Shown one piece after another: positions 7,094 through 14,976 of a stretch of 17,210 nt of DNA. The stretch is taken from positions 1 to 17,210 of the forward strand of contig JAITNR010000149.1 of NCBI GenBank assembly GCA_031290375.1, read 5' to 3'. Positions within the stretch are counted from its first letter, which is position 1; each line of letters starts with the position of its first letter. The notes under the pieces are model-generated. The model saw only the letters and a program-made list of their open reading frames with translations, had not been told where the DNA came from and searched no databases. The stretch is from Prevotellaceae bacterium (GTDB lineage: Bacteria; Bacteroidota; Bacteroidia; Bacteroidales; Paludibacteraceae). The position numbers and the translations under genes were made by a program.

Positions 7094-8695
7094 TTATTTA
7101 ACGCTATTTTTGATAAAATTAACGAAAAGAGGGTGGGGGACAAGCACTGTACTGCGATATTCAGGATGGAACTGAACACCAATATACCACTGTGATTTAT
7201 CATTAATTTCCAATATTTCAGAAAGTTTTGTTTCGGGGTTAAAGCCTGAACAAATCATTCCATTTTGAGCAAATTCGTTAGTATATTTGCTGTTGAACTC
7301 AAATCTATGGCGATGACGTTCAAAAATTACGTCCTTATTGTAAATTTCCTGCGCTTTTGTGCCCTCTTTCAGTTTGCAGGCGTATGCCCCAAGCCGCATT
7401 GAGCCGCCCATATTGAGAATGTGCTTTTGATTTTCCATAATATCTATGACAGGATTTGGGGTGCCGGTATCAATTTCGGTGCTGTGTGCATCCTTGTATT
7501 TCAGCACGTTACGGGCAAATTCTATCGCCATACATTGCATTCCGAAGCAGATGCCCAAACAGGTGATTTTGTTCTTTCGGGCGTATGCTGCTGCGGTTAT
7601 TTTGCCTTCCATTCCCCTCTCTCCAAAACCGGGGGCGATGATTATTCCGTCAAAATCAGACAGTTTTTCAGCACAGTTATTTTCCGTAATATCTTCGGAT
7701 AGAATGAGTTTAAGGTCAAGTTTTCTATCATTGTAAGCTGAGGCGTGAATAAGGGACTCAATAATCGATTTATATGCATCGGAAAGGCGCACATATTTGC
7801 CTACAAGTCCGATTTTTACCGTCTTTTTTGCTTTATTCAATTTGTCAAGAAAAATGAGCCAGTCTTTCATATCAGGTTGTATATCGTCCTGAATGCCAAG
7901 TTTTTTAAGAACAATTTTGTCCAGTCCTTCTTTCTGCATTCTGATTGGCACTTCGTAAATAGTTTTTACGTCAATTGACTCAACAACTGCCTCAGGTTCA
8001 ACGTTGCAGAAAAGTGCTACCTTGTGCCTCACCTGCTGCGAAACAGGGTGTTCCGTTCTTAAAACCAGAACATCGGGCTGAACACCTTCCTGTTGCAATT
8101 CCTTGACAGAGTGCTGTGTGGGCTTGGTTTTGAGTTCACCTGCCGCTTGCAAATATGGCACATAAGTCAGGTGAATGTTAAGGCAATGCTTGCCCATCTC
8201 CCATTTGAGCTGGCGGATGCTCTCAATAAAGGGTAACGACTCGATGTCCCCCACAGTGCCGCCGATTTCGGTTATCACAAAATCGAAGTTGCCCGACTCT
8301 CCAAGTTGCAAAATATTTGCCTTTATCTCATTGGTAATATGCGGAATAACCTGAACGGTTGTGCCGAGATAATCCCCTTTTCGTTCCTTTGAAATCACAT
8401 TTTGATAAATTCTACCACTTGTAATATTATTAACCCTGTGAGTTTCTACGTTTAGAAATCTCTCATAGTGTCCCAAATCGAGGTCGGTTTCCGTACCATC
8501 GACAGTAACGTAGCATTCGCCATGTTCAAACGGGTTTAGTGTCCCCGGATCGATGTTAATGTATGGGTCAAACTTTTGAATGGTAACCCTATAACCTCTG
8601 GCTTGCAGCAATTTTCCAAGCGAAGCTGAAATAATGCCTTTCCCCAATGACGAGGCAACGCCTCCTGTTACAAAAATGTATTTAGTAGAATCCAT
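7094..8695 (-). CDS. pyrG: CTP synthase
   Basis: Converts UTP to CTP using ATP and glutamine-derived ammonia, the last step of de novo pyrimidine nucleotide synthesis, as a cytosolic tetramer. The 533-residue length is typical. The N-terminal amidoligase domain starts with the P-loop region TGGVASSLGKG (10-20) and has DPYINIDPGT (43-52), DLDLGHYERF (71-80) and EIGGTVGDIES (143-153). The C-terminal class I glutamine amidotransferase domain (about 293-533) has the oxyanion region PGFGERG, the nucleophile elbow CLGICFG with Cys383, and the His510/Glu512 pair in QFHPEYRS. All catalytic residues are intact. The gene precedes ribE, and its predicted leader of about 100 nt is long for this window. 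No Bacillus-type G-tract attenuator is visible in it. Confidence 0.98.
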   Translation of the reverse strand: MDSTKYIFVTGGVASSLGKGIISASLGKLLQARGYRVTIQKFDPYINIDPGTLNPFEHGECYVTVDGTETDLDLGHYERFLNVETHRVNNITSGRIYQNVISKERKGDYLGTTVQVIPHITNEIKANILQLGESGNFDFVITEIGGTVGDIESLPFIESIRQLKWEMGKHCLNIHLTYVPYLQAAGELKTKPTQHSVKELQQEGVQPDVLVLRTEHPVSQQVRHKVALFCNVEPEAVVESIDVKTIYEVPIRMQKEGLDKIVLKKLGIQDDIQPDMKDWLIFLDKLNKAKKTVKIGLVGKYVRLSDAYKSIIESLIHASAYNDRKLDLKLILSEDITENNCAEKLSDFDGIIIAPGFGERGMEGKITAAAYARKNKITCLGICFGMQCMAIEFARNVLKYKDAHSTEIDTGTPNPVIDIMENQKHILNMGGSMRLGAYACKLKEGTKAQEIYNKDVIFERHRHRFEFNSKYTNEFAQNGMICSGFNPETKLSEILEINDKSQWYIGVQFHPEYRSTVLVPHPLFVNFIKNSVK

Positions 8696-8713
8696 AAATT
8701 GATTTTATTTAGT

Positions 8714-8734
8714 GAATAGCTAATAGCAAATAAT
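8714..8734 (+). repeat. Short heptamer tandem repeat in the pyrG leader
   Basis: Three consecutive 7-mers, GAATAGC, TAATAGC and AAATAAT, lie in the pyrG-glgP divergent region, within the predicted pyrG 5' leader. The unit resembles the GAATAAT heptamers found after sufD and after glgP. Units are degenerate, so the relationship is suggestive only. Confidence 0.45.
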
Positions 8735-8803
8735 GTGCAAATGTTCAGACGATTTTTGTAATCATCTATCTTCTAAATATTTAATAATATTTTCAACTTT
8801 TTA

Positions 8804-8811
8804 CAAAGGTA
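8804..8811 (-). promoter_or_regulatory. Promoter -7 box for pyrG-ribE
   Basis: TACCTTTG on the minus strand matches TANNTTTG. It is 108 nt before the pyrG ATG. No convincing -33 TTTG is seen. It lies back to back with the glgP promoter about 25 bp away, so the two units may compete for polymerase. Confidence 0.5.
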
Positions 8812-8836
8812 ATAAAAAATAATTGATTTTTTTAGC

Positions 8837-8844
8837 TAATTTTG
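8837..8844 (+). promoter_or_regulatory. Promoter -7 box for glgP
   Basis: TAATTTTG matches TANNTTTG exactly, 42 nt before the glgP ATG; the -33 region is weak. The leader contains AAATATATAAAAT just before the coding region, a 13-mer also found directly before the kamA ATG. This suggests an A/T-rich unstructured ribosome entry site in place of a Shine-Dalgarno. Confidence 0.5.
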
Positions 8845-8886
8845 CAGTCCAAAAATACGTAAATTTAAATATATAAAATTCACTTA

Positions 8887-11466
8887 ATGGAAATTAAAAT
8901 CAGTAACACAAATGCCCCCGTTTGGAATGAAATCACTGTTAAAACCAAATTACCCCAAAACCTCGAAGCATTAACAGAACTCGCAAAAAACCTGTACTAT
9001 GTTTGGAATGAAGATGTAAAATCGTTATTTAAAAAAATAGATCAGTCAATATGGCACGATTGTCGTCATAGCCCCTTATCCATGCTTGATTTGGTAGAAG
9101 AAGAAAGATTTGAACAACTCTCAAAAGATGAAAAGTTTATAGCCGAACTTAGTGCCGTTTATCAAAAATTTAACAAATATCTGTCGGTAGAGCCAAGAAA
9201 AGATGTGCCTTCTATAGCATATTTCAGCATGGAATATGGTTTGTCCGAACACCTCAAAATATATTCGGGAGGACTTGGCGTACTTGCAGGCGATTATCTG
9301 AAAGAAGCCTCAGACTCAAATGTTGATATGGTAGCAGTGGGCTTTTTGTACCGTTATGGCTATTTTACTCAATCTCTAACCGTTGATGGACAGCAAATTG
9401 CAAACTATGAACCACAAAATTTCAACAAACTGCCTATTTCGCAGGTTAAAGATAAAAATAATAATGATAATCCGTTAATCCTTGAAGTTCAATATCCGGG
9501 CAGAAAGGTTTATGCCAATATTTGGAAAGTAGCAGTGGGCAGAATTTCTTTATATTTACTCGATACCGATATGGATATGAACAGCGAACAAGATCGTTCT
9601 ATTTCGTTTCAACTTTATGGAGGCGATAACGAAAATCGCCTTAAACAGGAAATCATGCTTGGCATCGGAGGCATTTTGACTTTACAAAAACTCGGTATTT
9701 CACAAAACGTATATCATTGCAACGAAGGACACGCCGCCCTGATTAATGCTCAGCGATTGGCAGATTACATTCAAAACGGACAACTTTCAATAAGTCAGGC
9801 TCTCGAAGTGGTTCGTGCCTCGTCTTTGTACACAGTTCATACGCCCGTGCCTGCGGGACACGACTATTTTGAAGAGAGCCTGTTCGGAAAATATATGGGC
9901 GAATATCCCTCAAAACTTGGAATACAATGGGACGATTTTATTGACATGGGCAGAGAAAACCCAAAGTCAAACGAAAAGTTTTCCATGAGTGTTTTTGCCT
10001 GCAACACTTGCCAATGCGTCAATGGCGTCAGTTATCTGCACGGATTGGTGTCGCAGCGGATGTTTGCTCCTATTTGGAAGGGTTATTTCCCTGAAGAAAA
10101 TCACGTCAGTTACGTAACCAACGGCGTACATTTGCCAACGTGGACTGCGTCTGAATGGAAATCTGTTTATGAAGAAGCCTTTTCCGACAACTTCTATTGC
10201 GAGCAGTCGAATATGAACATTTGGGAAAAAATATATGAAGTGCCCGATGAAAAAATCTGGGCAACCCGCATGGACCTTAAAAAGAAATTAATAGACTTTA
10301 TAAAAATTCAATTTAAAGATCACTGGTTAAAAACACAGCAAGAGCCGTCAAAAATTGTAGAAGTACTAGATAAGATCAATCCTAATGCTCTGATAATCGG
10401 CTTTGGACGCAGGTTTGCCACCTACAAGCGCGCTCATCTTCTGTTCAATAATCTTGAACGATTGGAAAAAATTCTCAACAATTCGTCCTGTCCAGTGCAG
10501 TTTATTTTTACGGGCAAGGCTCATCCTGCCGATGGAGCAGGCCAGGGCTTGATAAAGAGGATTGTCGAGGTGTCAAGGATGCCGCAGTTTTTGGGAAAAA
10601 TTATTTTTCTTGAAAACTACGATATGCGACTTGCCAAAAGGTTGGTTTCCGGCGTTGATATTTGGCTCAATACGCCTGCCCGTTTGCAAGAGGCGTCCGG
10701 CACTTCGGGCGAAAAGGCTCAAATGAACGGCGTACTTAACTTCTCTGTCAAGGATGGCTGGTGGTTTGAAGGCTATGTTGAAGGCGCAGGGTGGGAAATT
10801 ACCGAAAAACGCGCTTACGACAATCAGCAATATCAAGATCATTTGGACGCTGCCACCGTTTACTCGATGCTTGAGAATGAGATAATCCCGTTATTTTTCA
10901 ACAGAAACAAAAACAATATGCCTGAACAGTGGGTTCAGTACATCAAAAAATCCATTTCCAAAATTACTCCCCGCTTTACCACAAAGAGAATGATAGACGA
11001 CTATATCAGGCAGTTTTATACAGTTCTGGGCAAAAGATGTGAGTGGCTCAAAGAAAATGATTTTGCCAAAGCAAAAGAGATTGCAGCGTGGAAAACAAAT
11101 GTGGTTCGTAATTGGGATTCTATCAATGTCAATTTGCTGGAGGTTACCACGAGTTCCAATCCGACTATAGACGATATTTTTAACGTCAGGGCGGTAATAG
11201 ATGCCAAATTGTTGAACGACAATTCAATATGCCTTGATTTTGTGATAACTCAATTAGATGAAAAAGGCAATCAACGTTTTGAGAAATCAAAAGAATTTGA
11301 TTTGGTAAAAAAAGAGGGCAGTCTGCTCTATTTCAACCTTGATTTCAGTATGAAACAGGGCGGAACCTACAGATATGCCTTCAGACTTTTTCCAAAGAAT
11401 GCGGATCTTCCGCATAGAATGGATTTCTGCTACGCGAGATGGCTACAACCAACGGCAGTAAATTGA
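8887..11466 (+). CDS. glgP: Alpha-glucan (glycogen) phosphorylase, GT35, DUF3417-type
   Basis: PLP-dependent phosphorolysis of alpha-1,4-glucan to glucose-1-phosphate in the cytosol, mobilising glycogen or taken-up maltodextrins. The 859 residues match the shorter alpha-glucan phosphorylase subfamily with an N-terminal DUF3417 region (about 10-120), not the classical GlgP/MalP. Visible motifs: YFSMEYGLSEHLKIYSGGLG (112-131), HCNEGHAA (277-284), TNGVHLPTW (411-419), GFGRRFATYKRAH (505-517), TGKAHPAD (542-549) and the cofactor segment EASGTSGEKAQMNG (602-615), where Lys610 should bind PLP. A C-terminal extension of about 110 residues looks like a beta-rich accessory domain. It has its own promoter and no other glycogen gene beside it, so pathway partners must be elsewhere. 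The symbol is used broadly. Confidence 0.93.
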   Translation: MEIKISNTNAPVWNEITVKTKLPQNLEALTELAKNLYYVWNEDVKSLFKKIDQSIWHDCRHSPLSMLDLVEEERFEQLSKDEKFIAELSAVYQKFNKYLSVEPRKDVPSIAYFSMEYGLSEHLKIYSGGLGVLAGDYLKEASDSNVDMVAVGFLYRYGYFTQSLTVDGQQIANYEPQNFNKLPISQVKDKNNNDNPLILEVQYPGRKVYANIWKVAVGRISLYLLDTDMDMNSEQDRSISFQLYGGDNENRLKQEIMLGIGGILTLQKLGISQNVYHCNEGHAALINAQRLADYIQNGQLSISQALEVVRASSLYTVHTPVPAGHDYFEESLFGKYMGEYPSKLGIQWDDFIDMGRENPKSNEKFSMSVFACNTCQCVNGVSYLHGLVSQRMFAPIWKGYFPEENHVSYVTNGVHLPTWTASEWKSVYEEAFSDNFYCEQSNMNIWEKIYEVPDEKIWATRMDLKKKLIDFIKIQFKDHWLKTQQEPSKIVEVLDKINPNALIIGFGRRFATYKRAHLLFNNLERLEKILNNSSCPVQFIFTGKAHPADGAGQGLIKRIVEVSRMPQFLGKIIFLENYDMRLAKRLVSGVDIWLNTPARLQEASGTSGEKAQMNGVLNFSVKDGWWFEGYVEGAGWEITEKRAYDNQQYQDHLDAATVYSMLENEIIPLFFNRNKNNMPEQWVQYIKKSISKITPRFTTKRMIDDYIRQFYTVLGKRCEWLKENDFAKAKEIAAWKTNVVRNWDSINVNLLEVTTSSNPTIDDIFNVRAVIDAKLLNDNSICLDFVITQLDEKGNQRFEKSKEFDLVKKEGSLLYFNLDFSMKQGGTYRYAFRLFPKNADLPHRMDFCYARWLQPTAVN

Positions 11467-11521
11467 ATAATTAAGAATGAATAATGGAGGTTTTTATATT
11501 ATTCATTGTTCATTATTCATT
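11465..11521. repeat. Heptamer-based inverted repeat after glgP
   Basis: The left part has GAATAAT at 11465-11471 and again at 11479-11485. The right part is three tandem heptamers ATTATTC, ATTGTTC and ATTATTC (11498-11518) followed by ATT. AATGAATAATG (11476-11486) pairs perfectly with CATTATTCATT (11511-11521). The 16-mer ATTATTCATTGTTCAT is identical to one in the sufD-ribE repeat. It begins within the glgP stop codon. Confidence 0.7.
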
Positions 11522-11549
11522 TAAGAGAGCCTACATTTCTATTGATATG

Positions 11550-11567
11550 AAAATCCTACGGATTTTT
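11550..11567 (+). terminator. Weak hairpin terminator candidate after glgP
   Basis: AAAATCC and GGATTTT form a perfect 7-bp stem around TAC, followed by T and then AAACC. The stem has only two G-C pairs and the T-run is short, so termination would be inefficient. It is the first of several small hairpins in this gap: TGCTTAT/ATAAGCA (11577-11595) and CATTTT/AAAATG (11602-11615) follow. Confidence 0.35.
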
Positions 11568-11610
11568 AAACCAATTTGCTTATTGTGGATAAGCATTTAT
11601 ACATTTTGTA

Positions 11611-11649
11611 AAATGGCATGTCCCAATTCACAATTGGTACGTGCCAATT
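11611..11649 (+). promoter_or_regulatory. Two operator-like palindromes upstream of recJ
   Basis: AATTGGTACGTGCCAATT (11632-11649) is an 18-bp palindrome with a single mismatched pair (16 of 18 positions symmetrical). AAATGGCATGTCCCAATT (11611-11628) matches it at 14 of 18 positions in the same orientation. Centres are 21 bp apart, about two helical turns. The nearer site ends 25 bp before the recJ -7 box, where an activator or repressor would be expected. No regulator gene in this window is an obvious partner. Confidence 0.4.
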
Positions 11650-11674
11650 TAATTCGTAATTGAATTTAATTTAT

Positions 11675-11682
11675 TACTTTTG
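11675..11682 (+). promoter_or_regulatory. Promoter -7 box for recJ
   Basis: TACTTTTG matches TANNTTTG, 62 nt before the recJ ATG. There is no TTTG at the -33 position, which is instead occupied by AATT-rich sequence next to the operator-like palindromes. A promoter that depends on an activator would look like this. Confidence 0.5.
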
Positions 11683-11744
11683 TGCTTTAGTAATTGTTTT
11701 AACCTGATATTTTTTTTCTGAAAAATAAACAAATAGCATATAAT

Positions 11745-13496
11745 ATGATTAACAATTGGATAATAAACCGTTTGACAGACAAACAGGAAGATATAAAAAA
11801 GAAATTGGCGGCAGAATTGGATGTTTCAATGATTATCAGCGAATTGCTGGTTACAAGAGGAATTACCGATTTTGATAAGGCAAAGAGTTTTTTTCGTCCT
11901 TCGCTTGACGAAATGCACGACCCTTTTTTGATAAAGGATATGTCTTTGGCCGTTGACAGGCTGAACAACGCTATGAGGCAAAATGAAAAAATTCTTGTTT
12001 ATGGAGATTATGACGTGGATGGCACTACCGCTGTGTCGCTTGTATATGGTTTTCTACGTCAATATACTTCCTGTTTGGGTTATTATATACCCGACAGATA
12101 TTCAGAGGGCTATGGTGTTTCTGCCAAAGGAGTTGAATTTGCCAAAGAGAACGGCTATCAACTCATTATTGCCCTTGACTGCGGCATTAAGGCAAACGAC
12201 AGAGTTGAAAAAGCCTCCGAATACGGCATTGATTTTATTATCTGCGACCACCATACACCCGATGCGGAACTGCCCAAAGCAGTTGCAGTGCTTGATTCTC
12301 AGCGGGAAGACTGTCATTATCCTTATCAACATCTGTCTGGGTGCGGTATGGGTTTCAAGTTGATGCAGGCATTTGCGGAATCAAACGGCATTCATGTGGA
12401 TAAAGTATTGTGTTTCATTGATTTGGTTGCTGTTAGTATTGCCTCTGATGTTGTGCCTGTTACTGGCGAAAACAGGATTTTGACATATCACGGTTTGCAG
12501 AAACTGAATAAAAATCCCTGTCTTGGACTGCAAGGCATCAAAGAAGTCAGCGGACTTTTGGGCAAAGATGCAGATATTTCGGACGTCATTTTTAAGATTG
12601 GACCGCGCATAAACGCCTCTGGCAGAATGCGAACAGGCAATGAAGTGGTGGAACTCTTAACTACCGCCAACGCTGATGTTGCACGTGCAAAATGCGCAAA
12701 CTTGGACGATTACAACACCGAGCGAAAAGACATTGACAAAACAACAACAGATGAGGCAAAACAAGTGCTTTATTCTTCTCTCAAAATTGATGACAAAAAG
12801 GGAATTGTAATCTATAATCCTCAGTGGAACAAAGGCATAGTTGGCATTGTGGCTTCACGGCTTACAGAGGAATTTCATCGTCCTGCGGTGGTTCTTACCA
12901 ATACGCCAAACAGTGGTATAATTAGTGGTTCTGCTCGTTCTGTTCATGGTTTTGACCTCTATTCTGCTATAGACAATTGCAGGGATTTGCTTACTAATTT
13001 TGGCGGACATATCTACGCGGCGGGTCTTTCGCTTTTGCCTGAAAATTTGGAACTTTTCAAGGAAAAATTTGAAAAATATGTTGAAAAAACTATTTTGCCC
13101 GAACAACTTGAACCACATATTGAGGTTGATACTGTCATAACTCTTGCTGATATTACGCCAAAATTTATTAGAATTTTGAAGCAGTTTAATCCTTTTGGAC
13201 CGGGCAATACGAAACCTGTATTTTGTTCTTGCAAACTTGTTGATTTTGACGCTAAAAGCCGTTTGATTGGCAAAGACAACACACATCTTAAACTTGTGCT
13301 TTCGGACATTGACGGAAATAATTGCATTAACGGTGTGGCTTTTCATTCGGGCGAAATGCGTAATTACGATATGGCTAATATCCTGACACACATTCGGGCA
13401 GGCGGCAGAATTGACATTTGCTATACTGTAGAGGAAAACACATTTAACGGACAGACCGACATTCAGTTAATGGTAAAGGATATTCGGATAGTGTGA
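11745..13496 (+). CDS. recJ: Single-stranded-DNA-specific exonuclease RecJ
   Basis: 5'-3' exonuclease on single-stranded DNA, used in recombination, mismatch and base-excision repair. At 583 residues it is the normal bacterial length. DHH domain: motif I VYGDYDVDGTT (85-95), motif II ALDCGI (143-148), motif III CDHHTPD (167-173, the DHH triad at 168-170), the SGCGMGFKL segment (198-206) and IDLVAVSIASDVVP from 225 with the next metal-binding Asp. KIGPRINASGRM (284-295) is the RecJ-specific linker. DHHA1: SRLTEEFHRPAVVLT, then GSARS and GGHIYAAGL (420-428). The C-terminal OB-like region contains NPFGPGN. Every catalytic residue is present. It is a single-gene unit with its own promoter and with hairpins and palindromes upstream. 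It is distinct from the smaller DHH enzyme in this window, which lacks the RecJ linker and OB parts. Confidence 0.97.
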   Translation: MINNWIINRLTDKQEDIKKKLAAELDVSMIISELLVTRGITDFDKAKSFFRPSLDEMHDPFLIKDMSLAVDRLNNAMRQNEKILVYGDYDVDGTTAVSLVYGFLRQYTSCLGYYIPDRYSEGYGVSAKGVEFAKENGYQLIIALDCGIKANDRVEKASEYGIDFIICDHHTPDAELPKAVAVLDSQREDCHYPYQHLSGCGMGFKLMQAFAESNGIHVDKVLCFIDLVAVSIASDVVPVTGENRILTYHGLQKLNKNPCLGLQGIKEVSGLLGKDADISDVIFKIGPRINASGRMRTGNEVVELLTTANADVARAKCANLDDYNTERKDIDKTTTDEAKQVLYSSLKIDDKKGIVIYNPQWNKGIVGIVASRLTEEFHRPAVVLTNTPNSGIISGSARSVHGFDLYSAIDNCRDLLTNFGGHIYAAGLSLLPENLELFKEKFEKYVEKTILPEQLEPHIEVDTVITLADITPKFIRILKQFNPFGPGNTKPVFCSCKLVDFDAKSRLIGKDNTHLKLVLSDIDGNNCINGVAFHSGEMRNYDMANILTHIRAGGRIDICYTVEENTFNGQTDIQLMVKDIRIV

Positions 13497-13535
13497 AACG
13501 GACAGTCATAGTTGCAAACAGGTTAATTTTTAGTT

Positions 13536-13588
13536 TGAGATACTGAACAAAAATCTGTCGTAGGGTCTCATTTTTTTTATTTTTTTTT
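13536..13588 (+). terminator. Possible terminator after recJ
   Basis: TGAGAT (13536-13541) can pair with GTCTCA (13565-13570, one T-G), followed directly by a run of T with one A interruption up to 13588. The loop is long (23 nt) and the stem short, so this is tentative. The T-run also overlaps the region upstream of the kamA promoter box. Confidence 0.33.
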
Positions 13589-13590
13589 GC

Positions 13591-13598
13591 TAACTTTG
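13591..13598 (+). promoter_or_regulatory. Promoter -7 box for kamA
   Basis: TAACTTTG matches TANNTTTG exactly, 66 nt before the kamA ATG; upstream is a T-rich stretch with no distinct -33 TTTG. The leader holds a small GACA-GTT-TGTC palindrome (13612-13622) and AAATATATAAAAT abutting the start codon. I see no riboswitch-like fold. Confidence 0.5.
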
Positions 13599-13664
13599 TA
13601 AATTCAAAATAGACAGTTTGTCATTTTTTTTGTAAACAAGGAAAATAAAAACCAAATATATAAA

Positions 13665-14900
13665 ATGAAAGATAACAGAAAAATAATGTTTCCGAGCGTG
13701 TCTAAAGCTGATTGGAACGATTGGCATTGGCAGGTCAGAAACAGAATTGAAACCCTTGAGCAGTTGAAAAAGTACATCAGTCTGACGCGGGAGGAAGAAA
13801 ATGGTGTGAAAAAGTCGCTTGAAACGCTTAGAATGGCTATTACACCGTACTATTTGACTTTGATTGATGTTGAAAATCCGCATTGTCCTGTTCGTAAGCA
13901 GGCTATTCCCACTTCTGCCGAAACGCATCAGGCAGCAGCTGATTTGCTTGATCCGCTGCACGAAGACAGCGATTCACCCGTGCCGGGACTGACGCACCGC
14001 TATCCGGACAGAGTGTTGCTGTTGATAACCGATATGTGTTCAATGTATTGCCGTCACTGTACTCGCAGACGCTTTGCGGGACATAATGATTCATCTTCAC
14101 CTGAAGAAAACATTGAAAGGGCAATTGAATATATTGCAAAGACCCGACAGGTGCGAGATGTACTGCTTTCGGGCGGTGATGCCCTGATGATTAGTGATGA
14201 AAGGCTTGAAACAATCATAAAACGGCTAAGGGAAATACCTCACGTTGAGATAATCAGAATAGGCACACGTACTCCTGTGGTTTGCCCGCAGCGTATTACT
14301 GACAATCTGGTTAATATGCTCAAAAAATACCATCCGATTTGGGTTAACACGCATTTTAATCATTCGCAGGAGCTTACTCCCGAAGCGTCAGAGGCTTGTG
14401 CCAGAATGGCTGATGCAGGTATTCCTCTGGGCAATCAATCGGTGCTCTTGCGTGGTGTAAATGACTGCACCACAGTGATGAAAAATCTCGTTCATAACCT
14501 TGTTAAAAACCGTGTTCGTCCGTACTATATCTATCAGTGTGACTTGTCGATGGGTTTGGAGCATTTCCGCACGCCTGTGTCCAAAGGCATAGAAATTATT
14601 GAAAACCTCAGAGGGCATACATCGGGCTATGCTGTGCCTACCTTTGTGGTTGATGCTCCCGGAGGCGGGGGCAAAATTCCTGTTATGCCGTCATATCTGA
14701 TTTCGCAGAGCCCTAACAAAGTGGTACTAAGAAACTTTGAAGGTGTAATCACAACCTACACCGAACCTGCGGATTATAAAAACTGCGATTGCCCTGATTG
14801 CCATAAACAAGGTGTTACACAGGGGGTTGCATCATTACTTAGAGGGGACACTCTTTCGCTTGAACCTGAAAATTTGGAACGAAAAAAGAGAGCACATTGA
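13665..14900 (+). CDS. kamA: L-lysine 2,3-aminomutase (radical SAM, PLP)
   Basis: Interconverts L-alpha-lysine and L-beta-lysine with a 4Fe-4S cluster, S-adenosylmethionine and PLP. The 411-residue protein aligns almost without gaps to the numbering I recall for Clostridium subterminale KamA. Cluster ligands CSMYCRHC give C125, C129 and C132. Substrate-binding aspartates are D293 (YQCDLSMG) and D330 (VVDAPGG). The PLP lysine is K337 (GGGGKIP). Zinc ligands are C268 (RGVNDC) and the C-terminal CDCPDC at 374-379. Having both aspartates and the zinc site argues for true lysine 2,3-aminomutase and against EpmB, which modifies EF-P. Beta-lysine can feed lysine fermentation (kamDE, kdd, kce) or, after acetylation by AblB, serve as an osmolyte. 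None of those genes is adjacent, so the role is open. Confidence 0.94.
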   Translation: MKDNRKIMFPSVSKADWNDWHWQVRNRIETLEQLKKYISLTREEENGVKKSLETLRMAITPYYLTLIDVENPHCPVRKQAIPTSAETHQAAADLLDPLHEDSDSPVPGLTHRYPDRVLLLITDMCSMYCRHCTRRRFAGHNDSSSPEENIERAIEYIAKTRQVRDVLLSGGDALMISDERLETIIKRLREIPHVEIIRIGTRTPVVCPQRITDNLVNMLKKYHPIWVNTHFNHSQELTPEASEACARMADAGIPLGNQSVLLRGVNDCTTVMKNLVHNLVKNRVRPYYIYQCDLSMGLEHFRTPVSKGIEIIENLRGHTSGYAVPTFVVDAPGGGGKIPVMPSYLISQSPNKVVLRNFEGVITTYTEPADYKNCDCPDCHKQGVTQGVASLLRGDTLSLEPENLERKKRAH

Positions 14901-14918
14901 GAATAGTTAAAAATCAAT

Positions 14919-14954
14919 AAAAAGCCGTCTTTTTGAAAAGAGGACGGCTTTTTT
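14919..14954. terminator. Bidirectional intrinsic terminator between kamA and argS
   Basis: AAAAAGCCGTC (14919-14929) pairs perfectly with GACGGCTTTTT (14943-14953). The stem extends inward through TTTTT against AAGAG (T-A and T-G pairs) to a 3-nt GAA loop. A T-run follows on the plus strand, and the A-run on the left gives a T-run on the minus strand. It serves both convergent genes and is the clearest terminator in the window. Confidence 0.9.
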
Positions 14955-14976
14955 AGGATGCCACACATATAAAACT

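Noticed and set aside
8696..8803. Bacillus-type CTP-sensing attenuator in the pyrG leader
   Set aside because: No initial G-run and no G/C-rich terminator stem with a U-tract before the start codon.
12855..13391. 178-codon minus-strand frame opposite recJ
   Set aside because: Covers the DHHA1 and OB parts of recJ in antisense; basic, low-complexity composition and no promoter.
13665..14900. Reading kamA as EpmB (EF-P lysine aminomutase)
   Set aside because: Full KamA length with D293, D330, K337 and the C268/CDCPDC zinc site all present; EpmB is shorter and lacks the C-terminal zinc cysteines.
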